From positions 310,001 to 374,000 of the forward strand of contig CABJAJ010000001.1 in the NCBI GenBank assembly GCA_902363575.1: a DNA stretch of 64,000 bases, given 5' to 3'. Both the position numbers and the translations under genes were made by a program. The stretch is from Rikenellaceae bacterium (GTDB lineage Bacteria > Bacteroidota > Bacteroidia > Bacteroidales > Rikenellaceae). This document shows, piece after piece, positions 24,435 through 32,008 of the stretch. Under the pieces are notes generated by a model, which was not told the DNA's origin, did not search any database, and saw only the letters and a program-made list of their open reading frames with translations. Within the stretch, counting starts at the first letter, position 1, and each line of letters opens with the position of its first letter.

Positions 24435-24845
24435 ATGATTAACAAAGCGATTTTGCTCGGACGTCTGGGCGCCGACCCCGATGTACGAACCGTCGGTAAC
24501 GAGGGTAAGAAAGTAGCACGTGTACGCCTGGCTACCACGGAAAGTTACAAACCCAAAAATGGGGATCGAAAAGAACAGACCGAGTGGCATACGATTAATT
24601 TCTGGTCGCCGCTTGCGGAGGTGGTAGAGAAGTACCTGCGCAAAGGCGCTTTGATCTACGCAGAGGGGCGCATCCAAATCCGGGAATATACGGACAACGA
24701 AGGCACCAAACGCTTCGCCACGGAGATTCAGGGCAGCGTAATGAAGATGTGCAGCAGTCGCAACGAGGAAGCGCCCCGCAACGAAGCTCCAGCACCTAAG
24801 CGCAATGACCAAAATTATGATATTCTGGATGATCTGCCATTTTAA
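24435..24845 (+). CDS. ssb: Single-stranded DNA-binding protein (136 aa)
   Basis: Classic SSB: MINKAILLGRLGADPDVRTV, KVARVRLATTES, EQTEWHTINFWSPLAEVVEK, YLRKGALIYAEGRIQIREY. An OB-fold of ~105 residues is followed by a short acidic tail ending ILDDLPF, the interaction tip of SSBs. Protects ssDNA in phage replication and works with the adjacent ERF. Confidence 0.95.
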   Translation: MINKAILLGRLGADPDVRTVGNEGKKVARVRLATTESYKPKNGDRKEQTEWHTINFWSPLAEVVEKYLRKGALIYAEGRIQIREYTDNEGTKRFATEIQGSVMKMCSSRNEEAPRNEAPAPKRNDQNYDILDDLPF

Positions 24846-24853
24846 TTCATGCG

Positions 24854-25294
24854 ATGGTTTATGACTTGAATACCGATATTGACCGCGAGAGATTCAAGCG
24901 CAGAATCAATGCGCTATACCTCAAGCGTACCGTGGTGGATTGCAAGGAGCATAACAAGCCCCGCACCAACTCTCAAAACAGGTATTTGCACGTACTCCTA
25001 AACGAATTCGCTATGATGACAGGGAATACGGTGGAGTATGTAAAACGCGAGTATTTCAAGCGTATATGCAATTCAGAACTGTTTGTACGCAAGGCATACG
25101 ACAAGCTGCTGAAAAAGGAAATGGAAACGCTCCGGTCGAGCCGGGAACTATCGAAAGAGGAAATGACGGTAGCGATCGAGCGTTTCCGAAATTGGGCCTC
25201 TCAGGAGGCAGGAATCGAGTTACCAGACGCAAACGATACCCAATGGATAGATTACATCGAACGGGAAGCGCAGCATCAGAGAATATGGCTGTAA
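24854..25294 (+). CDS. NinB-like recombination protein (146 aa)
   Basis: Contains the NinB-like pattern of a basic segment followed by NSQNRYLHVLLNEFAMMTG and a C-terminal IERFRNWASQEAGIELPDAN, comparable to lambda NinB (Orf), a recombination mediator that loads annealing protein on SSB-coated DNA. Context (SSB, ERF) supports this. Overlaps the next start by 10 nt. Confidence 0.65.
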   Translation: MVYDLNTDIDRERFKRRINALYLKRTVVDCKEHNKPRTNSQNRYLHVLLNEFAMMTGNTVEYVKREYFKRICNSELFVRKAYDKLLKKEMETLRSSRELSKEEMTVAIERFRNWASQEAGIELPDANDTQWIDYIEREAQHQRIWL

Positions 25295-25527
25295 TAGGAC
25301 ATGTATTCAATACCGTGATTCAGATTATACGACAGAAACGGGAAGCGGGAAAAGAGCCGTCAAACGCCCTTTTTATCGCAGATATTGTCCCCGCCATGCC
25401 TGCCTACCGGAGCGAGGAAATAAAGGCTGCTTTGAACGCTTTATGCAAGCAACGGTTCCTCCGTTACGGCAGGACGATGAACGATGTGTACTTCATCCTC
25501 GCAGAAGAAAACAACGCCGATATATGA
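25285..25527 (+). CDS. Small winged-helix-like protein (80 aa)
   Basis: Start at 25,285. Predicted helices with VPAMPAYRSEEIKAALNALC then a wing FLRYGRTMNDVYFILAEE, i.e. a winged-helix layout. Overlaps the NinB-like and the replication genes (ATGA-type overlap at 25,524). Probably a small DNA-binding regulator. Confidence 0.55.
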   Translation: MAVIGHVFNTVIQIIRQKREAGKEPSNALFIADIVPAMPAYRSEEIKAALNALCKQRFLRYGRTMNDVYFILAEENNADI

Positions 25528-26633
25528 GACTGAAAGATATTGATAACGGGTGTATGAAAATCCCCTCCGAATGGTACCGTGATACGACGCCGAAAAAGCT
25601 GCGCGCCTATGCGATGATCCAATGGCTTGTAATGAATGCTAACATGGATGATAGCGAATCGGACGGCGTGGCTTTGAAAAGAGGGCAGGTCGCGGTAACG
25701 ATACCGGCCTTGAGCAAGGCATTAGGTCTGACGGAAAAACAGACAAGAAGTGCGCTAAACGAAATATGTACGGATTATGACGATAACAGGAAAACATCAG
25801 GTAGTGGGCAGGCAAAAGGGCAGTCCATAGGGCAGGCAAAAAGGCAGGCAAAGGGCAGTCAAAAGGGCAGGCAAATCCTCAGACGAATAACAAACAAATT
25901 GTCCGTATTAACTATTTGTAATTATGATGAATACGTGTGTTTAAATTTTGACGATAACACAGAAACCTCAGACGAAAGGGCAGTCAAAAGGGCAGGCAAA
26001 CCTCAGACGAAATGGCAGTCAAAAGGGCAGTCCATAGGGCAGGCAAAAGAAGAAGAAAACGAAGAAAAAGAAAGTAGCAAAGAAAAAGAAGTTAAAGAAG
26101 AAGAAATTAACGCTTCAAGTATTGACATACTTGAAGCTGAGTATAAGATAATAGATTATTATTCTGGTATAAACAATAACGCGGGCCCGCGCACGGGCCC
26201 GCGCACGCGCGAGGAACGGTCTTGCCAGGTCGAAGAGGTAGAAGCCGAAGAAGCTACACCCCTCACATGGCGGGACGATTTCCAGGTTTATGTGCAGAGC
26301 TGTCGTGATGCTTGGGTTCGATGGACGAACGATGATAATTGGATGACGGACCGCAGAAAGTTCAATCCGGGAGTTGATATTAAACTGACGCTGGAAAAGG
26401 CTTGCAAAGAGTATTGGGCTACGGAAGCCGCGTGGAAACACAAAAAGCGAAGCAAGAGTAAAACGATTGATTGGAAACGAGTATTTGAGTATGCGATATC
26501 GCAAAAATTCAACAGAGTTTATGAAACACGCGGAGGAAGTAACAAGTCGGGAGGTCTTAATGCAGAAGAGGTCGCAATGCTCGAACGAATTGTATTTGGC
26601 TCTTTTCAAGCCGACCCCGGAAAAAGGTCTTGA
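25524..26633 (+). CDS. Phage replication initiator-like protein (369 aa)
   Basis: Start at 25,524 (MRLKDIDNGCMKIPSEWYRD). N-terminal winged-helix domain (~20-85: ALKRGQVAVTIPALSKALGL, TEKQTRSALNEI) typical of phage replication organisers, then a Gln/Lys/Gly repeat region (GQAKGQSIGQAK), an acidic Lys/Glu stretch (~180-205), and a C-terminal helical domain with W-rich motifs (AWVRWTNDDNWMTDRRKFNP). Comparable to DnaD/O-type initiators. The repeat region encodes 12-bp iterons (25,807-26,044), as lambda O carries ori. A perfect inverted repeat lies at 26,112-26,137. The GC-rich GGGCCC tract near 26,187 is unlike its surroundings. Confidence 0.7.
   Translation: MRLKDIDNGCMKIPSEWYRDTTPKKLRAYAMIQWLVMNANMDDSESDGVALKRGQVAVTIPALSKALGLTEKQTRSALNEICTDYDDNRKTSGSGQAKGQSIGQAKRQAKGSQKGRQILRRITNKLSVLTICNYDEYVCLNFDDNTETSDERAVKRAGKPQTKWQSKGQSIGQAKEEENEEKESSKEKEVKEEEINASSIDILEAEYKIIDYYSGINNNAGPRTGPRTREERSCQVEEVEAEEATPLTWRDDFQVYVQSCRDAWVRWTNDDNWMTDRRKFNPGVDIKLTLEKACKEYWATEAAWKHKKRSKSKTIDWKRVFEYAISQKFNRVYETRGGSNKSGGLNAEEVAMLERIVFGSFQADPGKRS
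25807..26137 (+). other. Candidate phage replication origin (iterons in initiator gene)
   Basis: Eleven GGCAG(G/T)C boxes: 25,807, 25,819, 25,831, 25,843, 25,854, 25,866 and 25,979, 25,991, 26,014, 26,026, 26,038, spaced almost exactly 12 bp in two clusters. The clusters flank an AT-rich stretch (25,886-25,965). A perfect inverted repeat GCTTCAAGTAT-TGAC-ATACTTGAAGC follows at 26,112-26,137. The arrangement resembles lambda ori inside gene O. A 4-residue protein repeat is the alternative explanation. Confidence 0.55.
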
Positions 26634-27075
26634 ATATAAAAGTCCGCAAGCGTGCGCGTTGTCAGGAATGCACTCTCTTTCCAGTTTGAAAAAGATTCAC
26701 GGAGAAGCACAATTGCTCGGATGTCTTGCATTGTGGATTAATGACCTCCAGTCATTTTTGAATATATCTGCAAAAATGAATTTGGCTCAAGTTGCCGAGA
26801 CATGCCGAATGATACTTGACGATTTTTGGGCTATAAATCTTGCGGATGTTCAACTTGTAATGGCTCGCGCTAAACGAGGAACATACGGTACTTTGTATGG
26901 ACGTATTGACGGCCAGATTATTTACCAATGGTTTGCGCAATATTTCGAGGAGCGCTGTGAAAGTTGCGGCAGCTTATCCAAAGCTCAAGCTGACGTCATG
27001 GGCTCGAATAATCCGGTTACGGACGAGAAAGTAGCGCGGTACATGAAACAGTTAATGATGATAAATAACAAGTAA
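26521..27075 (+). CDS. DUF6633-like phage protein (184 aa)
   Basis: Start uncertain: 26,521 (MKHAEEVTSREV) or 26,560 (MQKRSQCSNELY); both overlap the initiator gene in another frame. A helical protein with signature KSPQACALSGMHSLSSLKKI, IHGEAQLLGCLALW, then ADVQLVMARAKRGTYGTLYG and GRIDGQIIYQWFAQY. This pattern is common just downstream of replication genes in Bacteroides phages and plasmids (annotated DUF6633). Probably helps replication; mechanism unknown. Confidence 0.65.
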   Translation: MKHAEEVTSREVLMQKRSQCSNELYLALFKPTPEKGLEYKSPQACALSGMHSLSSLKKIHGEAQLLGCLALWINDLQSFLNISAKMNLAQVAETCRMILDDFWAINLADVQLVMARAKRGTYGTLYGRIDGQIIYQWFAQYFEERCESCGSLSKAQADVMGSNNPVTDEKVARYMKQLMMINNK

Positions 27076-27113
27076 AAAAAAGGTATGCACAACAACTTAA
27101 AAATTATTTCAAC

Positions 27114-28082
27114 ATGACCCACGCATCGCTTTTCAGCGGCATCGGCGGCTTCGACCTGGCTGCGGAGTGGGCCGGGTGGACGAACACTTTCAACTGCGAG
27201 ATAGACCCGTTTTGTCAGAATATACTCAAATGCCATTTTCCTAACGCTATCCAGTATGGAGACATTAAGACAACAGACTTTACCCTTTGGCGAGGACGCA
27301 TCGACGTCCTTACCGGCGGCTTCCCCTGCCAGCCGTTCAGCCTCGCGGGCAAGCGCAGGGGCACGGAGGACGACCGCTACCTTTGGCCGGAAATGCTCAG
27401 GGTTATTCGGACTGTTCGACCCCGCTGGGTCGTGGGCGAGAACGTTCTCGGAATTGTTAATTTGTCACAAGGAATGGTCTTCGAACAGGTGTGCGCTGAC
27501 TTGGAAGCGGAGGGATACGAGGTACAACCGTTCGTTATACCAGCTTGCGGTGTCGGCGCTCCCCACCAGCGATACCGAACATGGTTTGTTGCCCACTCCG
27601 GCTGCCTCGGAGGGCGAGAAATATACAACGAAATACAATCCCGACAGCCAAATGGGCAAGGGGCTGACGGCATTGGCGATGAACGGAATGCTGCCGACAC
27701 CTGCTGCGAGAGACTGGAAGGGGCGGACGAATCCGGGAACGGTAAAAGCGGGCTGCGGAAACAAGTACGGCGACACGCTGCCGGATGCTATTCTGAAGCT
27801 GCTGCCGACACCGAAAGCCAGCGATCACCAGTCGCCCGGAAATCACGGAACCGGAGGGCAGGATTTGAGAACCGTCGTATCATCCCGGACTGGCGGAACT
27901 TCCCAACTCAATCCCCTGTTTGTAGCCGAGATGATGGGGTTTCCGGCGGATTGGACGGTATTACCTTTTCAAGCTGGCGAATCCAATCTATCAAAGGGTT
28001 CGGAAATGCCATCGTGCCGCAAGTAGCATTACAGATATTTGAAACGATAAATGAATATGAATTTAATCGATATAAACCATGA
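27114..28082 (+). CDS. dcm: DNA (cytosine-5) methyltransferase (322 aa)
   Basis: C5-methyltransferase with motif I ASLFSGIGGFDLAAEWAG, motif IV GGFPCQPFSLAGKRRG with the catalytic Cys, motif VI ENVLGI (VVGENVLGIV), motif VIII QRYRTWFVA and motif X KGFGNAIVPQVALQIF. Between VIII and X is a short, basic target-recognition region that is dual-coding (another frame is open 27,256-28,026). No cognate restriction enzyme is visible, so likely a solitary phage methyltransferase protecting phage DNA. Confidence 0.9.
   Translation: MTHASLFSGIGGFDLAAEWAGWTNTFNCEIDPFCQNILKCHFPNAIQYGDIKTTDFTLWRGRIDVLTGGFPCQPFSLAGKRRGTEDDRYLWPEMLRVIRTVRPRWVVGENVLGIVNLSQGMVFEQVCADLEAEGYEVQPFVIPACGVGAPHQRYRTWFVAHSGCLGGREIYNEIQSRQPNGQGADGIGDERNAADTCCERLEGADESGNGKSGLRKQVRRHAAGCYSEAAADTESQRSPVARKSRNRRAGFENRRIIPDWRNFPTQSPVCSRDDGVSGGLDGITFSSWRIQSIKGFGNAIVPQVALQIFETINEYEFNRYKP
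27256..28026 (+). CDS. Overlapping gene inside methyltransferase (256 aa)
   Basis: An alternate-frame ORF wholly inside the methyltransferase gene, starting METLRQQTLPFGEDASTSLP. It carries features I associate with real phage proteins found with C5 methyltransferases: WSSNRCALTWKRRDTRYNR, repeated LLPTPAAS/MLPTPAARDWKGR/LLPTPKASDHQSPG, and SQLNPLFVAEMMGFPADW. This is far more ordered than a random shadow frame. Function unknown; possibly a subunit or remnant specificity part of the methyltransferase. Dual coding is inference from pattern. Confidence 0.6.
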   Translation: METLRQQTLPFGEDASTSLPAASPASRSASRASAGARRTTATFGRKCSGLFGLFDPAGSWARTFSELLICHKEWSSNRCALTWKRRDTRYNRSLYQLAVSALPTSDTEHGLLPTPAASEGEKYTTKYNPDSQMGKGLTALAMNGMLPTPAARDWKGRTNPGTVKAGCGNKYGDTLPDAILKLLPTPKASDHQSPGNHGTGGQDLRTVVSSRTGGTSQLNPLFVAEMMGFPADWTVLPFQAGESNLSKGSEMPSCRK

Positions 28083-28501
28083 AAGATCAAACCACAACAA
28101 TCGAACAATCGCGCCGCCTGTTGGAGCTGGGTGTTCCGGCGGAGAAAGCCTCATGTCATTGGGACCGTATGGCCTATTCTATCCAAGACGAGAAGCACCT
28201 GAACGGAAGACGCATAGTATGGGATGACTGGGATCTGGAAATCGGAGTCGCCGCAAGAAAAAAGATGGAGTACCGAGAAAATATTCCCGCCTTCACGGTC
28301 GCGGACTTACTGGAGGTGATGCCGGAAACTCTTTACGCCGATATGCAACTAACACTGATTAAAGAGAATGGTGAATGGATATTTGAATACGCCGATAACG
28401 AAAATCCATGCCACGGAGCCGCAAGAATGAAAGACCTTATTACCCTTCTTTGCGACCGCATCGAATGGCTTTTGTCGAACGGATATAAGTTGGAGGTATG
28501 A
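28079..28501 (+). CDS. Hypothetical protein, TTTIEQSRRLLELG family, copy 1 (140 aa)
   Basis: Starts MKDQTTTIEQSRRLLELGVP and has AFTVADLLEVMPETL and a terminal LLCDRIEWLLSNGYKLEV. Widespread in Bacteroides phages and mobile elements without known function. A paralogue sits at 34,359-34,823 with the same start and end motifs. ATG overlaps the methyltransferase stop. Confidence 0.65.
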   Translation: MKDQTTTIEQSRRLLELGVPAEKASCHWDRMAYSIQDEKHLNGRRIVWDDWDLEIGVAARKKMEYRENIPAFTVADLLEVMPETLYADMQLTLIKENGEWIFEYADNENPCHGAARMKDLITLLCDRIEWLLSNGYKLEV

Positions 28502-28553
28502 GACACGAAGTCAAACAACCGCTGCGCCTTGAGAATTGAAGAATAAAAACGAA

Positions 28554-29498
28554 ATGATTACATTATCAGAACTTCGTACCCGGCAAGCATGGCCGCTCAA
28601 TCAGAAGATCGATCACACCTGCTACGCCGTGGAGGCGTTCGTTGCCTACTGCAAAGAGCACGGCCGCACGCCCTACGTGTCCTTCTCGGGTGGCCTGAAC
28701 TCGACCGTGTTACTCGAAATCGTCCGGCGGTTTGTCGATCCAAACATGCCGGGCGTGTTCTGCTCGACTGGTAACGAGTACCCCGAAATCGTGCGGTTTG
28801 TGCGGCACACCGAGAACGTAACGATCATTCGGCCGACCATGACACCACGGGAAGTAGTCGCCCGGTATGGTTTTCCGCTCGTCAGTAAAGAGCAAGCGCA
28901 TGGCATCTATGATGTTCGGCATGTTAAGGGAGAGAAAACACGCCGCCGACGGTTGGAGGGTGTGGCGAATAGTCGCTCTGTGATGATTTCCAAAAAATGG
29001 CGATACCTTATCAATGAACCCTACGAAGTGTCGCATAAGTGTTGCGAGTACCTGAAGAAAGGGCCTATGCGCAAGTTTTATAGAAACAGCAATGCCCTCG
29101 TTATGCTGGGAACGATGGCCGGAGAAAGCAATCTACGAACCGGACAATATCTGACCCGCGGCTCGTGCAACACCTTTTCGGATGATCCTCGAAAGGTTTA
29201 CAGCGCTCCGTTGTCAATCTGGACGGACACCGATTGCTGGGACTACATCCACCGATTTAACGTACCCTATTGCCCAATCTACGACATGCCGGGCATCACC
29301 CGCACCGGCTGCGTATTCTGCGGATTCGGCGCCCAATACGGGGGAGGAAGTCGGTTTCGAGTTTTGAATAATTTGCATCCAAAACTCTACAAAATGGTTA
29401 TGAATTACACCAACAACGGCTACACGCTCCGTTACGCCCTCCTGCGGATGGGGGTGCAGCTACCAGGCGAACAACCTGAATTATTCGGTGAAAAATGA
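28554..29498 (+). CDS. PAPS reductase/PP-loop family protein (314 aa)
   Basis: Start at 28,554 (MITLSELRTRQAWPLNQK). Adenosine nucleotide alpha-hydrolase fold with PP-loop SGGLNS at residues ~45-50 where the family norm is SGGKDS; GVFCSTGNEYPEI and VTIIRPTMTPREVV follow. Cys pairs in HKCCEYLKKGP and TRTGCVFCGFGAQ may bind a metal or Fe-S cluster. In phages such proteins are linked to DNA phosphorothioation, queuosine-like or sulfur modification, or act as decoys; substrate is unknown. Overlaps next gene ATGA. Confidence 0.8.
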   Translation: MITLSELRTRQAWPLNQKIDHTCYAVEAFVAYCKEHGRTPYVSFSGGLNSTVLLEIVRRFVDPNMPGVFCSTGNEYPEIVRFVRHTENVTIIRPTMTPREVVARYGFPLVSKEQAHGIYDVRHVKGEKTRRRRLEGVANSRSVMISKKWRYLINEPYEVSHKCCEYLKKGPMRKFYRNSNALVMLGTMAGESNLRTGQYLTRGSCNTFSDDPRKVYSAPLSIWTDTDCWDYIHRFNVPYCPIYDMPGITRTGCVFCGFGAQYGGGSRFRVLNNLHPKLYKMVMNYTNNGYTLRYALLRMGVQLPGEQPELFGEK

Positions 29499-29842
29499 AA
29501 ACATTTCGAGCGGAAGGAATTTTATTCGCAATTTACTGTGGATTTATCGCCATCGGACATAACTATATACTGGACATTTGGGTAATTGAGTTGCGATGGA
29601 TGTGTCCGATGATTAACCCGTGGCTATTCCAGATGTATAAGAGCAAAGAGAAGCCCACGAAACGCCGTATTGCGCTTTGTTATGCCTTTTCACCACTTAT
29701 AATGGGGTTTCATTGGTTAGTTGTTGTTCCGGTATATTTTGTCCTTTATGCTGTCGTGTTGGCGGTATTGGGGTCTATGTTTGGGCTTGGTTGGATATTG
29801 GTAAAACTCGGTGATACGCTCCAAAAAATCGGGAAATTATGA
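29495..29842 (+). CDS. Membrane protein (115 aa)
   Basis: Three hydrophobic segments (residues ~5-22 ILFAIYCGFIAIGHNYILD; ~60-90 SPLIMGFHWLVVVPVYFVLY; ~88-108 AVVLAVLGSMFGLGWIL). ATGA overlaps on both sides place it in a tightly coupled operon (28,554-30,838). No family recognised. Confidence 0.55.
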   Translation: MKTFRAEGILFAIYCGFIAIGHNYILDIWVIELRWMCPMINPWLFQMYKSKEKPTKRRIALCYAFSPLIMGFHWLVVVPVYFVLYAVVLAVLGSMFGLGWILVKLGDTLQKIGKL

Positions 29843-30030
29843 AAGTACGACTACTGAAACGGCTGCGGCGGGAGGCAGATCGAAATGTCTATTATCCGTA
29901 TCGCTTTTTTGGGTTTCTATTGGAAAACTTTGACCTTAGCGTCTTTCGCAAAACTTACGGTTATTACCTTGCATTGAGGCAAAAATACATCCTCCGCCGT
30001 GTTGCGGAGCTTAAAGCAAAGAGAAAATGA
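29839..30030 (+). CDS. Small basic protein (63 aa)
   Basis: Very basic (MKVRLLKRLRREADRNVYYP, ending AELKAKRK) with an aromatic middle. Coupled by ATGA to genes before and after. Possibly nucleic-acid binding; no family recognised. Confidence 0.5.
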   Translation: MKVRLLKRLRREADRNVYYPYRFFGFLLENFDLSVFRKTYGYYLALRQKYILRRVAELKAKRK

Positions 30031-30548
30031 AATTCACCACCCCATGCTTTGTCCGTGTCGAGGATGCGGAAAAGCGATACACATTGCAAGAATGGTGTAT
30101 ACGGCTCGGTTATAAACAAAGGCTTCCTCCTTTCGTAACGGCGAATAATGAGGATCTGAGCTGTATAGTGGTGCATAATGACGATGTGTTCTCATTACAA
30201 CCAGCCGGGACAGAACTTCTCGAAAGATATTCGAGTGGCATTTACGACTGCGGTACCGACATCGAACTGTTCAAGGCGCTGGCGGCGATGAACGACGAGA
30301 ACGATTATCATCAAGTGTTCGTGCATAAAGAATGTGGTTTTACAACGATCAATGACGATACTAATCGGTGTTTTCTATTCCTGTCTCGTGATCTATTTCG
30401 CAAGGCCACGGCCGAGGAGCGGATGCGAGAAAAAGCGATTAAAGCATATTGTGCCGATTGTTGTTATACCGTAATAGGAAAATGCGCAATAAAGGCAGAA
30501 AATTGTATCGCATTACAAGATTTCATAAAAATACTTAATGAGCAATGA
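30027..30548 (+). CDS. Hypothetical phage protein (173 aa)
   Basis: Soluble protein starting MKFTTPCFVRVEDAEKRYTL, with a recognisable phage-type segment TDIELFKALAAMNDENDYHQ and Cys residues near the C-terminus (YCADCCYTVIGKC). Similar genes occur in Bacteroides phages without known function. ATGA coupled on both sides. Confidence 0.55.
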   Translation: MKFTTPCFVRVEDAEKRYTLQEWCIRLGYKQRLPPFVTANNEDLSCIVVHNDDVFSLQPAGTELLERYSSGIYDCGTDIELFKALAAMNDENDYHQVFVHKECGFTTINDDTNRCFLFLSRDLFRKATAEERMREKAIKAYCADCCYTVIGKCAIKAENCIALQDFIKILNEQ

Positions 30549-30838
30549 AAACAATTGAGGAAGCGGAGAGGGAATATTCGTTATCATCATACCCCACGAA
30601 TAAAGATATGCAATTTGCGTGTGAAATGCACTTTGAGGCGGGTGCTGAATGGATGCATAAGCAACTGACGCAGTGGGTTGATCCGAAAGAGGCTTTGCCG
30701 GAGGACGATAGGAATGTGCTACTGAAAACTAACGACGATTACGACGTCTATTCAGTCGGGTATTTCAATGGTAATTGGTGGGGCGGGAATCTACCGGTAA
30801 ATGCGGAGGTTATCGGCTGGCGGGAAATTAACGAATAA
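30545..30838 (+). CDS. DUF551-like small protein (97 aa)
   Basis: N-terminal helix with FEAGAEWMHKQLTQWVDPKE, then LPEDDRNVLLKTNDDYDVYS and NAEVIGWREINE. The WxDPKEALPEDDRxVLL...GWREI pattern resembles DUF551-type phage proteins. Role unknown. Confidence 0.6.
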   Translation: MKTIEEAEREYSLSSYPTNKDMQFACEMHFEAGAEWMHKQLTQWVDPKEALPEDDRNVLLKTNDDYDVYSVGYFNGNWWGGNLPVNAEVIGWREINE

Positions 30839-30891
30839 ATATGATATGAAAGCAATATTATCCGTAATTGCTGCGAAAAAAAGACAAGAAG

Positions 30892-31296
30892 ATGAATCGA
30901 GAAATCATATTCAGAGGTAAGCGACTCGACAATGGGGAATGGGTATATGGTAGTCTCTTGATTAACAACAATCTCGCCTACATTCATGACGAACACTCTT
31001 GCCCGTACGACTACGACTTTATTCCTGTCGATCCCGACACCGTCGGCCAGTACACGGGGCTGAAGGACAAAAACGGCAAGGAGATTTGGGAGAGAGACAT
31101 CGTTAAGCGTGTGGCCAATATGCGAGACTATGCGGAATGTGACGGAGAAGTCGTGGGCATTTTTTATGTTCAATATTCTGAGTATGGATTACTCCCTTTT
31201 TGCGAGTTAGGATATAGAATGAGCGAGTACGAAATAATCGGGAACCTGCCCGATAACCCCGAATTACTGGAAGGAGATCGCGCGGCGGTGGAATGA
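30892..31296 (+). CDS. YopX-family protein (134 aa)
   Basis: Starts MNREIIFRGKRLDNGEWVYG and contains PVDPDTVGQYTGLKDKNGKE and YEIIGNLPDNPELL, all hallmarks of the YopX family common in phages of Firmicutes and Bacteroidetes. Beta-rich, decameric in known structures; function unknown. The start at 30,892 is preferred to longer frames because it matches the family N-terminus. Confidence 0.88.
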   Translation: MNREIIFRGKRLDNGEWVYGSLLINNNLAYIHDEHSCPYDYDFIPVDPDTVGQYTGLKDKNGKEIWERDIVKRVANMRDYAECDGEVVGIFYVQYSEYGLLPFCELGYRMSEYEIIGNLPDNPELLEGDRAAVE

Positions 31297-31323
31297 GTGT
31301 GAAACGAAACAATAAAATAGGCC

Positions 31324-31797
31324 ATGAAAAACAACATCGAAAACGGGATTTATATTCCCGACGCAAACCGCGAACTGCACACGCTCGACGCATGGATGCA
31401 GCGCGAAGACCCGACGACCGCCCCGACCGTCGTACTGGTAACCGATTTAGGAGCACTCGAAATCGCCAAAGAAGACCTGCCGGGCGAATTCAATTTTGAC
31501 GACGCACAGGAAGCCGCCGCCGACTACCGTGACGGATTCCGCTGCCCAACCCGGCACGAAGCAATTGAGTTGTATGACGCCCGGTTCCGCGGACTGGACG
31601 ATGCCCTCACAAAGATCGGCGGTCAGCCTATTAACGACGGCTGGCGCTGGACGAGCGAAGCCGACCACGACCCGGAGTGCAATTCCAGCATCGCGTTCAT
31701 CTACGGCGGCCTCACGGGCAGCGTGGGCAACAGCAGCAAGTATGGCACGTACTCCGTGCGGCCTGTGGGCGCTTTCAGAATTGATCGGGATGAATAA
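31324..31797 (+). CDS. DUF1566-like (C-type-lectin-fold) protein (157 aa)
   Basis: N-terminal ~60 residues are specific; residues ~85-150 (DGWRWTSEADHDPECNSSIA ... YGTYSVRPVGAF) fit the DUF1566 family, whose fold is C-type-lectin-like, with the terminal SVRPV(x)AF signature. Such domains display binding surfaces. No diversity-generating reverse transcriptase is in the window. Overlaps the next gene by 8 nt. Confidence 0.7.
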   Translation: MKNNIENGIYIPDANRELHTLDAWMQREDPTTAPTVVLVTDLGALEIAKEDLPGEFNFDDAQEAAADYRDGFRCPTRHEAIELYDARFRGLDDALTKIGGQPINDGWRWTSEADHDPECNSSIAFIYGGLTGSVGNSSKYGTYSVRPVGAFRIDRDE

Positions 31798-31963
31798 ACA
31801 TTATGAAATCCGCTTGGTTATACCTTTGGGTTGCAAACTTTTGGGATGCAAAACCGAGGATGATGTAGCCGTGGTGGTATTCGAGGACGACACCGGCCCC
31901 TGCATCCGCAGCATAGGATTTTGTCGGGAACATACCGGGGAAGTATCGGAGGAAGAGGAATAG
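31790..31963 (+). CDS. Small hypothetical protein (57 aa)
   Basis: Starts MNKHYEIRLVIPLGCKLLGC and ends acidic (EVSEEEE). Overlaps the DUF1566 stop by 8 nt. No family recognised. Confidence 0.5.
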   Translation: MNKHYEIRLVIPLGCKLLGCKTEDDVAVVVFEDDTGPCIRSIGFCREHTGEVSEEEE

Positions 31964-32008
31964 ATATTAACTATTGGATAACACAATATCATAAATAAAG
32001 CAAATAAC

